From the NCBI GenBank assembly GCA_020440935.1, contig JAGRNC010000028.1:1-13150 (forward strand): a stretch of 13,150 nucleotides of DNA, given 5' to 3'. The DNA comes from Leptospiraceae bacterium. GTDB taxonomy: Bacteria > Spirochaetota > Leptospiria > Leptospirales > Leptonemataceae. Below the pieces are notes generated by a model. The model worked only from the letters and a program-made list of their open reading frames with translations. It was not told the origin of the DNA and did no database searches. The position numbers were made by a program, and so were the translations under genes. Below, piece after piece: positions 6,162 through 13,145 of this stretch (its first letter is position 1; every line of letters starts with the position of its first letter).

Positions 6162-7588
6162 ATACGGCGCTGGATCTAACCACGGCCATAACGGTACTGG
6201 TTGCATTCAGTATTCTCTGGGTTGGCCTTGGATACCTCTGGGGCCGGGGCAACAAGGAACTGGATGATTACATGCTGGCGGGCCGGAAGGTAGGACTATC
6301 GCTGGCAACCTGTACAGCCATGGCCACCTGGGTGACCAGCAACACCACAATGGTGGCTCCGCAACTCGCCCTTCAAATGGGAATCTGGGGAATGGTCGGT
6401 TACAGCCTGGGATCCGTGGGCTTGCTACTATTTGCGCCCATGTCGGCACGAATCCGACGACTGATGCCCACGGGATACACCAGTGGAGATTTCTTCCGAT
6501 TGCGATTCGGCAAGACTGCGTGGCGCATTTTTCTCATTATTAGCCTCTGTTACGGCCTATTCTGGCTCATAAGCCTGGGAATGGCCGGAGGCATCCTGAT
6601 CGAATCTCTCTCTGGAATTCAATACCAGTACGGAATGACCGTCATTCTGGTAATCTGCGTCGCATACACAATGCTCGGCGGACTCAAGGCCGTAATCGGC
6701 ACCGACTTTATTCAGACCATCGTAATCCTTGTGGGGGTCGTGGCAGTGGGCGTAATGATAGTCATGAAGCCCGATCTTGGATTGGATAAGATCTACCAGG
6801 AGACAATGAACCGCCGACCGCAATTATGGAACATGCTTCTACCTGCGGGCATCATGTTTCTTTTCAACAATCTGCTTTTTGGCATGGGAGAGATCTTCCA
6901 TTCGAATGTTTGGTGGAGCCGGGCATTTGCATTCGGCGATGGAGTAGGAGTTAAAGCCTATTTGCTTGCAGGACTATTCTGGACTCCGGTGCCCATCGCG
7001 GCCGGATTCATTGCGCTGGCATCGGTGGCGATGGACATCAACATTCCGCAACCCGATCAAGTAGGCCCCATGGTTGCGGCCGCCGTTCTGGGCAAGGCCG
7101 GCGCCGTACTCATTTTCGTGGTCATCTTCTCTGCTCTTGCCTCCAGTCTGGATTCCTTGCTGGCAGCTACCAGTGATCTAATCCTGGAGGACGTATACAA
7201 AAGACACATCCATCCCAAAGCCAACCAGAAGACCCTGCGAAAGGCTGCCACCATTGTAACTCTATTACTGGGCGTTCTTACCTGGCTTGTATGCATCTGG
7301 AAAATTTCCGACCTGGCACGAATGCTGCATTTCACCGGTGCGCTGGTAGCCTCAACAATTTGGCCCATCGTTGCTGGACTATACTGGAAAAAGACCAACG
7401 AATACGGCGCGGCCGCCGCCATGGTTCTGGGTAGCGCGGTCGGATTGATTAGCTATTTTTCCGTAGGATTTTATGTGGCTGCTCTCACGGGAGCCGCCGT
7501 CTCTTTCCTGGTCACAGTGATTAGCACTTTCGTCTGGCCCCGTAACTTTGACTGGAAAGAGCTGCATGAGGTGCACGAGGAAGTATAG
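6158..7588 (+). CDS. Sodium:solute symporter, SSS family, urea-permease (DUR3)-like
   Basis: A 476-aa integral membrane protein with about 13 hydrophobic helices that should import a small solute with sodium. SSS marks include the early DDYMLAGR motif, MLGGLKAVIGTDFIQT (172-187) and FSALASSLDS (324-333), where the Ala-Ser-Ser run fits the conserved Na+ site. Features recalling DUR3-type urea/polyamine permeases are MATWVTSN (55-62), WWSRAFA followed by VKAYLLAGLFW (252-275) and LEDVYKRHIHPKA (343-355). It does not look specifically like PanF or PutP. Strong AAGGAGG precedes the ATG by 4 bases. It lies between a single-pass protein and a 40-aa membrane protein, all tightly spaced after glnB, and is followed by enzymes acting on carbamoyl groups. 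Urea or a ureido compound is my best substrate guess, at low confidence. Confidence 0.9.
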   Translation: MNTALDLTTAITVLVAFSILWVGLGYLWGRGNKELDDYMLAGRKVGLSLATCTAMATWVTSNTTMVAPQLALQMGIWGMVGYSLGSVGLLLFAPMSARIRRLMPTGYTSGDFFRLRFGKTAWRIFLIISLCYGLFWLISLGMAGGILIESLSGIQYQYGMTVILVICVAYTMLGGLKAVIGTDFIQTIVILVGVVAVGVMIVMKPDLGLDKIYQETMNRRPQLWNMLLPAGIMFLFNNLLFGMGEIFHSNVWWSRAFAFGDGVGVKAYLLAGLFWTPVPIAAGFIALASVAMDINIPQPDQVGPMVAAAVLGKAGAVLIFVVIFSALASSLDSLLAATSDLILEDVYKRHIHPKANQKTLRKAATIVTLLLGVLTWLVCIWKISDLARMLHFTGALVASTIWPIVAGLYWKKTNEYGAAAAMVLGSAVGLISYFSVGFYVAALTGAAVSFLVTVISTFVWPRNFDWKELHEVHEEV

Positions 7589-7596
7589 GAGTAGTT

Positions 7597-7719
7597 ATGT
7601 ATATTCCACAATCGGTTTTTGAAATACTTGTATATGGTTCCCTGGGCCTCTGTGCCCTGGCTCCGATTGTAATGCTTGTGCTCCTGGCTGTAGATTTCGT
7701 GAAGAAACGGATCTGGTAA
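7597..7719 (+). CDS. 40-aa single-helix membrane protein, probable symporter accessory subunit
   Basis: This small gene starts at ATG 7597, 8 bases after the symporter stop, with AGGAG (7587-7591) at 5-base spacing. It encodes MYIPQSVFEI, a hydrophobic helix of about 22 residues (roughly 11-32), then a basic tail ending KKRIW. The good ribosome site, the classic inside-positive tail and the position make it a likely real gene. Small one- or two-helix partners encoded beside SSS transporters are known, for example the YjcH and YhdT types near ActP and PanF, and still shorter symporter accessory proteins. This one is too short to assign to any of them by eye. It probably assembles with the symporter. 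Confidence 0.72.
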   Translation: MYIPQSVFEILVYGSLGLCALAPIVMLVLLAVDFVKKRIW

Positions 7720-7789
7720 CAGCGAGCTACAACCAAACGTTTGTCCTTCCCTGCGAAAGAGAAACGAAGTAATATCCAGTGTTTAACGC

Positions 7790-7825
7790 AGGAGAATCCG
7801 ACCAATGGAGTCGGATTAAGAATTT
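7790..7825 (+). promoter_or_regulatory. Split ribosome-binding site bridged by a hairpin
   Basis: AGGAG (7790-7794) is followed directly by a perfect 8-bp inverted repeat, AATCCGAC (7795-7802) and GTCGGATT (7810-7817), with a 7-base loop, then 8 bases to the ATG at 7826. Linearly the Shine-Dalgarno is 31 bases from the start, too far. With the hairpin folded it would sit about 8 bases away. An ATG at 7805 inside the loop opens only four codons (MESD, stop). The region could instead be an operator. Confidence 0.45.
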
Positions 7826-8926
7826 ATGATCAATAAAGAAAAAATCCATCCTTTGCTGCAAGGTCCGGTACAGAGCCGCGATGGGATTCGCGGCATCGAA
7901 CGTCCCCGGGGATTGCTCGACGCATTGCAGGAAGACAATGAGCATCTGCGCAGCCTTGCGGGTATGCATATCGTATCGGCTCGACAGTTCGATAGAAATC
8001 AAATTCTTCAGCTCAGTCGGTTGGCCGCATCCTACGAAACCCAGCCCGACCTAATTCATCCGCCTCTGCGAGGGAAGATCCTGGTAAGCGCCTTCTATGA
8101 GCCAAGTACACGCACCAGGCTTTCTTTTGAGAGCGCCTGGCATCGTCTGGGCGGGGACATCATGTCTATCACCGATCCGGCCACCACCGGAATCGCCAAG
8201 GGCGAAAGTCTTGCCGATGTGGGCGAGATGTTCAACAATTACGGTGATGTTGTGGTTCTGCGCGATAACAGCGAAGACTCGGTCTATTCCATGCTCGATT
8301 CGCTTCGAATACCAATCATCAATGCAGGTAATGGGATTGATGAACATCCCACGCAGGCACTGGCCGATATTTACGCAATCCTGAAATGGTATCCGAGTTT
8401 TGGCCGCGAAGATTTACCCGAAGACAAAAAGGTAATCATTGGAGTTATTGGAACTCCCAACAGAATGCGGACTGTTAGAAGTTTACTTCTGCTGCTGTCG
8501 CTATTCTCGAATTCGATCAAGAAAGTCTACATAGTCAATCCCTCCACAGATCTTTTCGACGCGGAGCAACAAGAAGAGCTGGAGGGGGCCGGACTGAAAA
8601 TAGAAGTCATCCACAAACTGCGCGATGTGCTTCCGGAGATTGATGTCGTTTACATCAATTCCATTGCCTGGGTCGGCGATAGCTATGAGACTTTAACGGG
8701 CGATATTAAGCTAACCAGCGAATCAAACCTAAAGCCAAATTCCATCATATTGCATCCCCTTGCCAGGGGCGAAGAGCTTGATCCATCGCTGGATAAGACC
8801 GAACATAACTGGTATTTTTCCCAGGCACGAGGAGCCGTCTTTATTCGCATGGCGCTATTGACCTGCCTGGTGCATCGAATCAATCTAGTTGTTGACTCGC
8901 CCGTGGATCAACCGGAGGAACAATGA
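7826..8926 (+). CDS. Aspartate carbamoyltransferase-like protein with altered acceptor site
   Basis: This is a carbamoyltransferase of the aspartate/ornithine superfamily. The carbamoyl-phosphate site is complete: STRTR at 94-98, R146, HPTQ at 174-177, and K125 in AKGES. R215 matches the E. coli PyrB aspartate-binding R167. However, the loop that in PyrB carries R229 and Q231 (TRVQKER) is YINSIAWVGDSYE here, giving S279 and A281, and the conserved HPLPR is HPLAR (A313). Acceptor binding is therefore probably changed, and I do not give it the pyrB symbol. At 366 aa it is longer than PyrB because of about 45 extra N-terminal residues; M47 is an alternative start but lacks a Shine-Dalgarno. No pyrI, pyrC or carbamoyl-phosphate synthetase is nearby. 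Its stop overlaps the next start (ATGA), binding it to the hydrolase gene. Confidence 0.85.
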   Translation: MINKEKIHPLLQGPVQSRDGIRGIERPRGLLDALQEDNEHLRSLAGMHIVSARQFDRNQILQLSRLAASYETQPDLIHPPLRGKILVSAFYEPSTRTRLSFESAWHRLGGDIMSITDPATTGIAKGESLADVGEMFNNYGDVVVLRDNSEDSVYSMLDSLRIPIINAGNGIDEHPTQALADIYAILKWYPSFGREDLPEDKKVIIGVIGTPNRMRTVRSLLLLLSLFSNSIKKVYIVNPSTDLFDAEQQEELEGAGLKIEVIHKLRDVLPEIDVVYINSIAWVGDSYETLTGDIKLTSESNLKPNSIILHPLARGEELDPSLDKTEHNWYFSQARGAVFIRMALLTCLVHRINLVVDSPVDQPEEQ

Positions 8927-10173
8927 GCGTAGCCAATCGATTGAGCATCAACTTTGACCGACTAAAGTCCAACATCAATGCGATCTCACAAATCGGAAGA
9001 TCGCAGGACCATGGCATTTACAGACAGGCATTTACAGAAAACGATCTGCAGGCCCGCGGTTGGCTCTCGCAGAAAATGGAAGAGGCCGGGCTGCACATTG
9101 AGGTGGACGGAGCGGCAAATATCCATGGTTATCTGGGCGATCGAAGCAAGCCCAGCGTGGTCGTGGGCTCGCACATCGATTCGGTTCCTGCTGCCGGGCC
9201 GCTGGATGGAACCCTCGGCGTACTTACAGGATTGGAATGTCTTCAAAGAATTAAGGAAGAAGGTCTGGAACTGGGCTATCCTCTGGAGCTGGTATCTTTT
9301 AGCGATGAAGAAGGTCGTTTTGGCGGCCTCCTGGGATCCCAGTCTTTCGTAGGCGACATCAATCCGCAAAGAATTTACAATTCCCGTGATCTCAACGGAG
9401 TCTCTCTGGTAGATGCAATGAAAGCCTGCGGCTATGACGCTATCCAGGCATTGGATGCGCGTCGAAACCCCCGATCGGTAAAATCGTATTTGGAGCTTCA
9501 CATAGAGCAAGGTCCGGTGCTCGACAGTCTGGATGTACCCATCGGCGTTGTAAGCCATATTACCGGCCTATTCAAGTGGTCCATTCGTTTAATCGGCAGA
9601 CCGGACCATGCGGGCACAACACCCATGCCCATGCGAGCAGATGCCCTGGCAGGGCTGGCAGAGTTCTCCATGGAAATCCCCAGGGTGCTGGAAGAGAATG
9701 GCACAGAACGAAGCGTGGCTACCATCGGCAAAGTGGATCTGTTTCCCGGAACGGCCAACACTGTTCCGGGAAAGGTTGAGTTCTCTCTGGACTGCAGAGA
9801 CACAGATTCCAAAATTCTGCAAGATCTTATGGATGCATTTCGCAAGGCTCTGTCGGCCATTGCCCGGCGACGAGATCTGATGTTTGAATTCGATGTACTT
9901 AGCGAGGTGGATCCAGTGGCCTGCGACGACAGCATTCAGGCCATCATTCGCAAGGCCAGCGAATCGGTGGGCTGCAATCATCATTCGATGCCCAGTGGCG
10001 CCGCCCACGATGCGCAGATTGTGGCCCGCATTGCTCCGGTGGGTATGATCTTTGTCCCCAGTAAAGCGGGACGTAGCCATTCCTCTGCGGAGTGGACCGA
10101 TTGGGAAGACATCGAAACCGGAGCCAACGTGGCATTGCAGAGTCTGCTTCAAATGGCGGAAGCCCGGATCTGA
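8923..10173 (+). CDS. M20 amidohydrolase: N-carbamoyl-L-amino-acid hydrolase / allantoate amidohydrolase type
   Basis: This is a dinuclear metal hydrolase of the hydantoinase/carbamoylase family, which removes the carbamoyl group of N-carbamoyl amino acids or acts on allantoate and ureidoglycine-type compounds. Metal ligands seen: H84 in GSHID, D95 in LDG, the E129-E130 pair in SDEEGRFGG, H193 in HIEQGP, and H386 in RSHSS. The lid-domain substrate residues HAGTTPM (229-235), ANTVPG (278-283) and R292 in DCRDTD are present. At 416 aa it is a normal length for the family. GGAGG lies 4 bases before the ATG, which overlaps the carbamoyltransferase stop. The pairing of a carbamoyl-transferring and a carbamoyl-removing enzyme in one coupled unit is notable. 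Family members cannot be separated by substrate from sequence alone, so I leave the gene unnamed. It should be cytoplasmic. Confidence 0.93.
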   Translation: MSVANRLSINFDRLKSNINAISQIGRSQDHGIYRQAFTENDLQARGWLSQKMEEAGLHIEVDGAANIHGYLGDRSKPSVVVGSHIDSVPAAGPLDGTLGVLTGLECLQRIKEEGLELGYPLELVSFSDEEGRFGGLLGSQSFVGDINPQRIYNSRDLNGVSLVDAMKACGYDAIQALDARRNPRSVKSYLELHIEQGPVLDSLDVPIGVVSHITGLFKWSIRLIGRPDHAGTTPMPMRADALAGLAEFSMEIPRVLEENGTERSVATIGKVDLFPGTANTVPGKVEFSLDCRDTDSKILQDLMDAFRKALSAIARRRDLMFEFDVLSEVDPVACDDSIQAIIRKASESVGCNHHSMPSGAAHDAQIVARIAPVGMIFVPSKAGRSHSSAEWTDWEDIETGANVALQSLLQMAEARI

Positions 10174-10302
10174 TGCCGAGAAGGCAGCGGCAAAACGAGC
10201 CTGCTTATGCCGCTAACACAAGGTAACTTCCAGGTAGGCCAGAAAGGATAAGCCCTAGCAGGCCGCGAAATCATGATATTTGTAGGAAAGGAGAGAAAGT
10301 GA
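10173..10302 (+). other. Spacer with two minicistrons and inverted repeats
   Basis: This is the largest gap after the carbamoyltransferase junction. It contains an ATG at 10173 overlapping the previous stop (TGATG) that opens 17 codons ending at TAA 10224-10226, and an ATG at 10273 that opens 9 codons whose TGA (10300-10302) overlaps the next GTG start. AGCGGCA (10186-10192) pairs with TGCCGCT (10208-10214), and GCCTGCT (10199-10205) with AGCAGGC (10257-10263), so two folds compete. I see no convincing promoter or terminator. Confidence 0.2.
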
Positions 10303-11048
10303 ACGAACAGTTCGAAGAGGTAGTACAGGATTTGGATCCAGAATATATCGATGTGGATCCACTTAAAAAGAGCTACTATCAATCCATTATTCAGACAAAG
10401 GAACGCTACGAGTCTCTAAAGGAACACAATACTGCATTAATGGTCATCGATATGCAGTACCTGGATGCCGCTCCCGGCCACGGAGTCTTCGCAGACCCCA
10501 AAACCTCTTCGGTGCCACCGGAGGCGCAGGAGTACTACTTTTCGACTCTGGACAATGTGGTGATTCCAAACATTCAGAGATTACTGCGCACATTTCGAAG
10601 TCGCGGATTTGAAATCATACATACGCGGATTATGTCATTGACGAAAGATGGCCGCGATCGTAGCGAAGGGCACAAGCGATTGAAACTGCACGCTGCCCCG
10701 GGATCAAAAGAATCGGAATTCTTGGAACAGGTGGCCCCGGCCGATGATGAGATTGTACTGAACAAGACTGCCAGCGGCTGTTTTACATCCACCAACATCA
10801 ACTATCTGCTCAAGAATCTCGATATCCACGGACTGTTTATCACCGGAGTTTATACCAACGAATGCGTTTCCACAACGGTGCGCGATGCAAGCGATCTGGG
10901 CTATCTTGTCACATTGATCGAAGATGCCTGCACCACCGTTACGCAGGAATTGCAGGACTCCACCATTTTAACTCTGAAGGATCGGTATGCCCGTGTCATT
11001 GATACGGATACCGCAATTCAAGAAATCGAACAATACGCTTCCCGATAG
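10299..11048 (+). CDS. Isochorismatase-fold cysteine hydrolase
   Basis: The protein is a cytoplasmic hydrolase of the isochorismatase-like fold, related to N-carbamoylsarcosine amidase, ureidoacrylate hydrolase (RutB), biuret hydrolase and nicotinamidase. The catalytic triad is D51 (MVIDMQ), K156 (LNKTASGCF) and C189 (GVYTNECV), with the expected turn before the cysteine. The cysteine shows it acts as an amidase-type hydrolase, not as true isochorismatase. At 249 aa it is longer than many relatives, because about 44 charged residues precede the first strand. The start is GTG at 10299, supported by AAGGAG (10288-10293) at 5-base spacing. The next gene begins 14 bases after the stop. Standing between an N-carbamoyl hydrolase and an amidotransferase, it probably cleaves an amide or ureido intermediate; the substrate is unknown. 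Confidence 0.9.
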   Translation: MNEQFEEVVQDLDPEYIDVDPLKKSYYQSIIQTKERYESLKEHNTALMVIDMQYLDAAPGHGVFADPKTSSVPPEAQEYYFSTLDNVVIPNIQRLLRTFRSRGFEIIHTRIMSLTKDGRDRSEGHKRLKLHAAPGSKESEFLEQVAPADDEIVLNKTASGCFTSTNINYLLKNLDIHGLFITGVYTNECVSTTVRDASDLGYLVTLIEDACTTVTQELQDSTILTLKDRYARVIDTDTAIQEIEQYASR

Positions 11049-11062
11049 CGAAGGAGAACACT

Positions 11063-13090
11063 ATGTGCGGAATATCTGGAATTATGCATCTGGATCCCCA
11101 ACGGCCGGTAAGTCCGGCCACTCTGGTACGAATGGCGGCCATTCAGTACCACCGGGGACCCGATGACTTTGGATGGAAGACTATCGAAGGCCGCGGTGTG
11201 GGCATGAGCCATGCCAGGCTTTCCATTATTGACCTACACGAATCAGGTCGTCAGCCTTTCTGGTCCGATGACGAAACCTTGCTGATGGCCCACAACGGAG
11301 AATTCTACGATTACAAGCGAATTCGCACCGATCTTTCCGCCCGCGGTTATCGATTCAGGACCAAGAGCGACTCGGAAATCGTCATGAATCTCTACCCGGA
11401 TAAAGGATTTGAGCCTCTACTCAAAGACCTGCGCGGAGAATTTGCCTTTTCTCTGTACGACAAAAATCTCGATCGCCTTTATCTCGTGCGCGACCGATTC
11501 GGCATCAAACCTCTGTACTGGATCAATACTGGAAAGAGCTTCGTCTACGGATCCGAAATCAAATCCATCCTGGCCAATCCGGAGGTTCCGCGCGAGTTCT
11601 ACGCAGAAGGGATATTCCACCAGTTAATGCAAACCATCGTGCCTGGGTCTACGCCGTTCAAAGGTATCCAGCAGGTAAAGCCTGGTCATTATTTGATCAT
11701 CGAGCGAAGGGATGGCTCTTTTCGAATCCAGGAAAAGGCTTACTGGGACATGGACTTCCCGCAACTCGGTCAGCGCGATGACTCGGTATCCGAGAAAGAA
11801 ACCATTTCCCGAGTGCGCGAACTCCTGATTGAAGCTGTGCAACATCGCCTGGAAGCGGATGTACCGGTAGGGTGCTATCTATCGGGTGGTATTGACTCCT
11901 GCTCCATTCTGGGGCTTGCAGCGGCCTCCCGACAGGATTCGGTAAAGGCATTCACCATAGGATTTGACAACGACTCCTACGATGAAAGCGCCATCGCCAT
12001 CGAAATGGCCCGGGCCGTGAATGCAGACCAGGATATCCTGGAACTTTCGGCCGATCATCTATACGATCACTTCGTTAAGACTCACTGGCATACCGAACGA
12101 ACCATTTACAATACTCTCGGCGTGGCCAAATACCTGATGAGCAAGCATGTTCACGAAGCCGGGTATCGCGTTGTGGTCACAGGCGAAGGGTCCGATGAGC
12201 TATTTGCCGGATATCCTTCGTTCCGAAGAGATATGTTTCTGCATGGCCTGGATCATTTACCGGAGACCGAGCGACTGGAACTCCAGGCGCAGCTGAATAA
12301 GAGCAATGCACTGGTAAAAGGAAGTATGCTGGCCGCCGAAGAAGTGATGAGCCCGGAATTGAACCGAATCTGCGGATTCACTCCATCCTGTTTGCAACCC
12401 TGGCTGGCCTGCGCCCCGGAAATCCCCGGCCTGCTTCGCCCGGAAATTCGCGAACAACTGAAAGATTACGATCCTGGCGCTGCCATTGCCGCTCAGATTG
12501 ATCCAGAGATGGTGAAAAATCGACATCCGCTGGATGTGGCTCAGTACGTCTGGATCAAGACCATGCTAGAAGGCCAAATTCTTACCTGGGGAGGTGACCG
12601 CGTGGACATGGCAAATTCCATGGAGGCGCGCCCTGCATTCCTCGATCATCATCTGGCGGAAGCGGCTGTCTGGGTACCTCCGGCCCATCGAATTAAGGGA
12701 GATACAGAAAAGTACGTACTTCGCGAAGCCATGAAAGGTGTGCTGCCAAAAGTACTCTATGAGCGGCAGAAATTTGCCTTTATGGCCCCGCCAGCGCACA
12801 CCGATCCCAAGAAATTGGCGGCCCTCAAAGCGCTGGCCGCAGACTATTTGTCTGACGAGTCCATTGAGGCTTCTGGCTTTCTGGACAAGGATGGAGTTAA
12901 AAATCTATTTGAGCGTTACGAAAGCTCTGCGACGCCGGCCCACGAGCTCGTTCAGCTGGATGCCATCGTCAATCATGTAATTGGAATACAGGTTATGCAC
13001 CGAGACCTGGTAGAACAAGATGTGCCCACCGTTGCAGCCAAAACCGCCGAGCACCTGCGCTGGTCTGCGCCCGAATTGACTTCCGCATAA
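11063..13090 (+). CDS. Glutamine-dependent asparagine synthase-type amidotransferase
   Basis: It uses glutamine and ATP to convert a carboxylate to an amide; in true AsnB the acceptor is aspartate. The N-terminal glutaminase domain (about 1-215) has nucleophile C2 after Met removal, HRGPDD (30-35), R52 in HARLSIID, NGE at 78-80 and D103. The synthetase domain has the pyrophosphate loop SGGIDS (274-279) and TGEGSDELFAGY (373-384), then GDRVDMANSMEARPAFLD and a late ERQKFAFMAPP stretch. At 675 aa it is about 120 residues longer than E. coli AsnB (554 aa). The long form is common in bacteria, and some relatives in secondary-metabolite clusters amidate other acids. AAGGAG (11051-11056) precedes the ATG by 6 bases. 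As the last gene of the block it may amidate the pathway's product instead of making asparagine; this is inference. Confidence 0.92.
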   Translation: MCGISGIMHLDPQRPVSPATLVRMAAIQYHRGPDDFGWKTIEGRGVGMSHARLSIIDLHESGRQPFWSDDETLLMAHNGEFYDYKRIRTDLSARGYRFRTKSDSEIVMNLYPDKGFEPLLKDLRGEFAFSLYDKNLDRLYLVRDRFGIKPLYWINTGKSFVYGSEIKSILANPEVPREFYAEGIFHQLMQTIVPGSTPFKGIQQVKPGHYLIIERRDGSFRIQEKAYWDMDFPQLGQRDDSVSEKETISRVRELLIEAVQHRLEADVPVGCYLSGGIDSCSILGLAAASRQDSVKAFTIGFDNDSYDESAIAIEMARAVNADQDILELSADHLYDHFVKTHWHTERTIYNTLGVAKYLMSKHVHEAGYRVVVTGEGSDELFAGYPSFRRDMFLHGLDHLPETERLELQAQLNKSNALVKGSMLAAEEVMSPELNRICGFTPSCLQPWLACAPEIPGLLRPEIREQLKDYDPGAAIAAQIDPEMVKNRHPLDVAQYVWIKTMLEGQILTWGGDRVDMANSMEARPAFLDHHLAEAAVWVPPAHRIKGDTEKYVLREAMKGVLPKVLYERQKFAFMAPPAHTDPKKLAALKALAADYLSDESIEASGFLDKDGVKNLFERYESSATPAHELVQLDAIVNHVIGIQVMHRDLVEQDVPTVAAKTAEHLRWSAPELTSA

Positions 13091-13101
13091 GTCTCTCTTT
13101 C

Positions 13102-13145
13102 AGACCTGGCGCATCCAGTTTTAGCGATCTACTGGCGCCAGGTCT
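13102..13145 (+). terminator. Strong stem-loop after the amidotransferase gene
   Basis: AGACCTGGCGC (13102-13112) and GCGCCAGGTCT (13135-13145) are perfect 11-base inverted repeats beginning 11 bases after the stop. An alternative longer stem pairs the outer 10 bases and then CCAGT (13115-13119) with ACTGG (13131-13135) across a three-base bulge, leaving an 11-base loop. No T-run follows in the five bases that remain in the window, so Rho-independent termination is likely but not proven. Its symmetry means it could also serve a convergent gene. Confidence 0.6.

Noticed and set aside
6158..7588. Reading the symporter as the pantothenate permease PanF because panC is nearby
   Set aside because: panC lies in a separate block across a likely terminator, and the symporter motifs resemble urea-type permeases more than PanF.
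7734..7743. Palindrome CAAACGTTTG between the 40-aa gene and the carbamoyltransferase gene
   Set aside because: A perfect 10-bp palindrome, but a single copy with no promoter visible around it; too short to call an operator.
7826..8926. Calling this gene pyrB with a role in UMP synthesis
   Set aside because: The aspartate-binding R229/Q231 equivalents are missing, no other pyrimidine gene is near, and the context is ureido-type hydrolases.
9589..10152. Minus-strand frame of 187 codons inside the M20 hydrolase gene
   Set aside because: It lies wholly inside a well-supported gene and its product has no recognisable domain. It is a codon-bias shadow.
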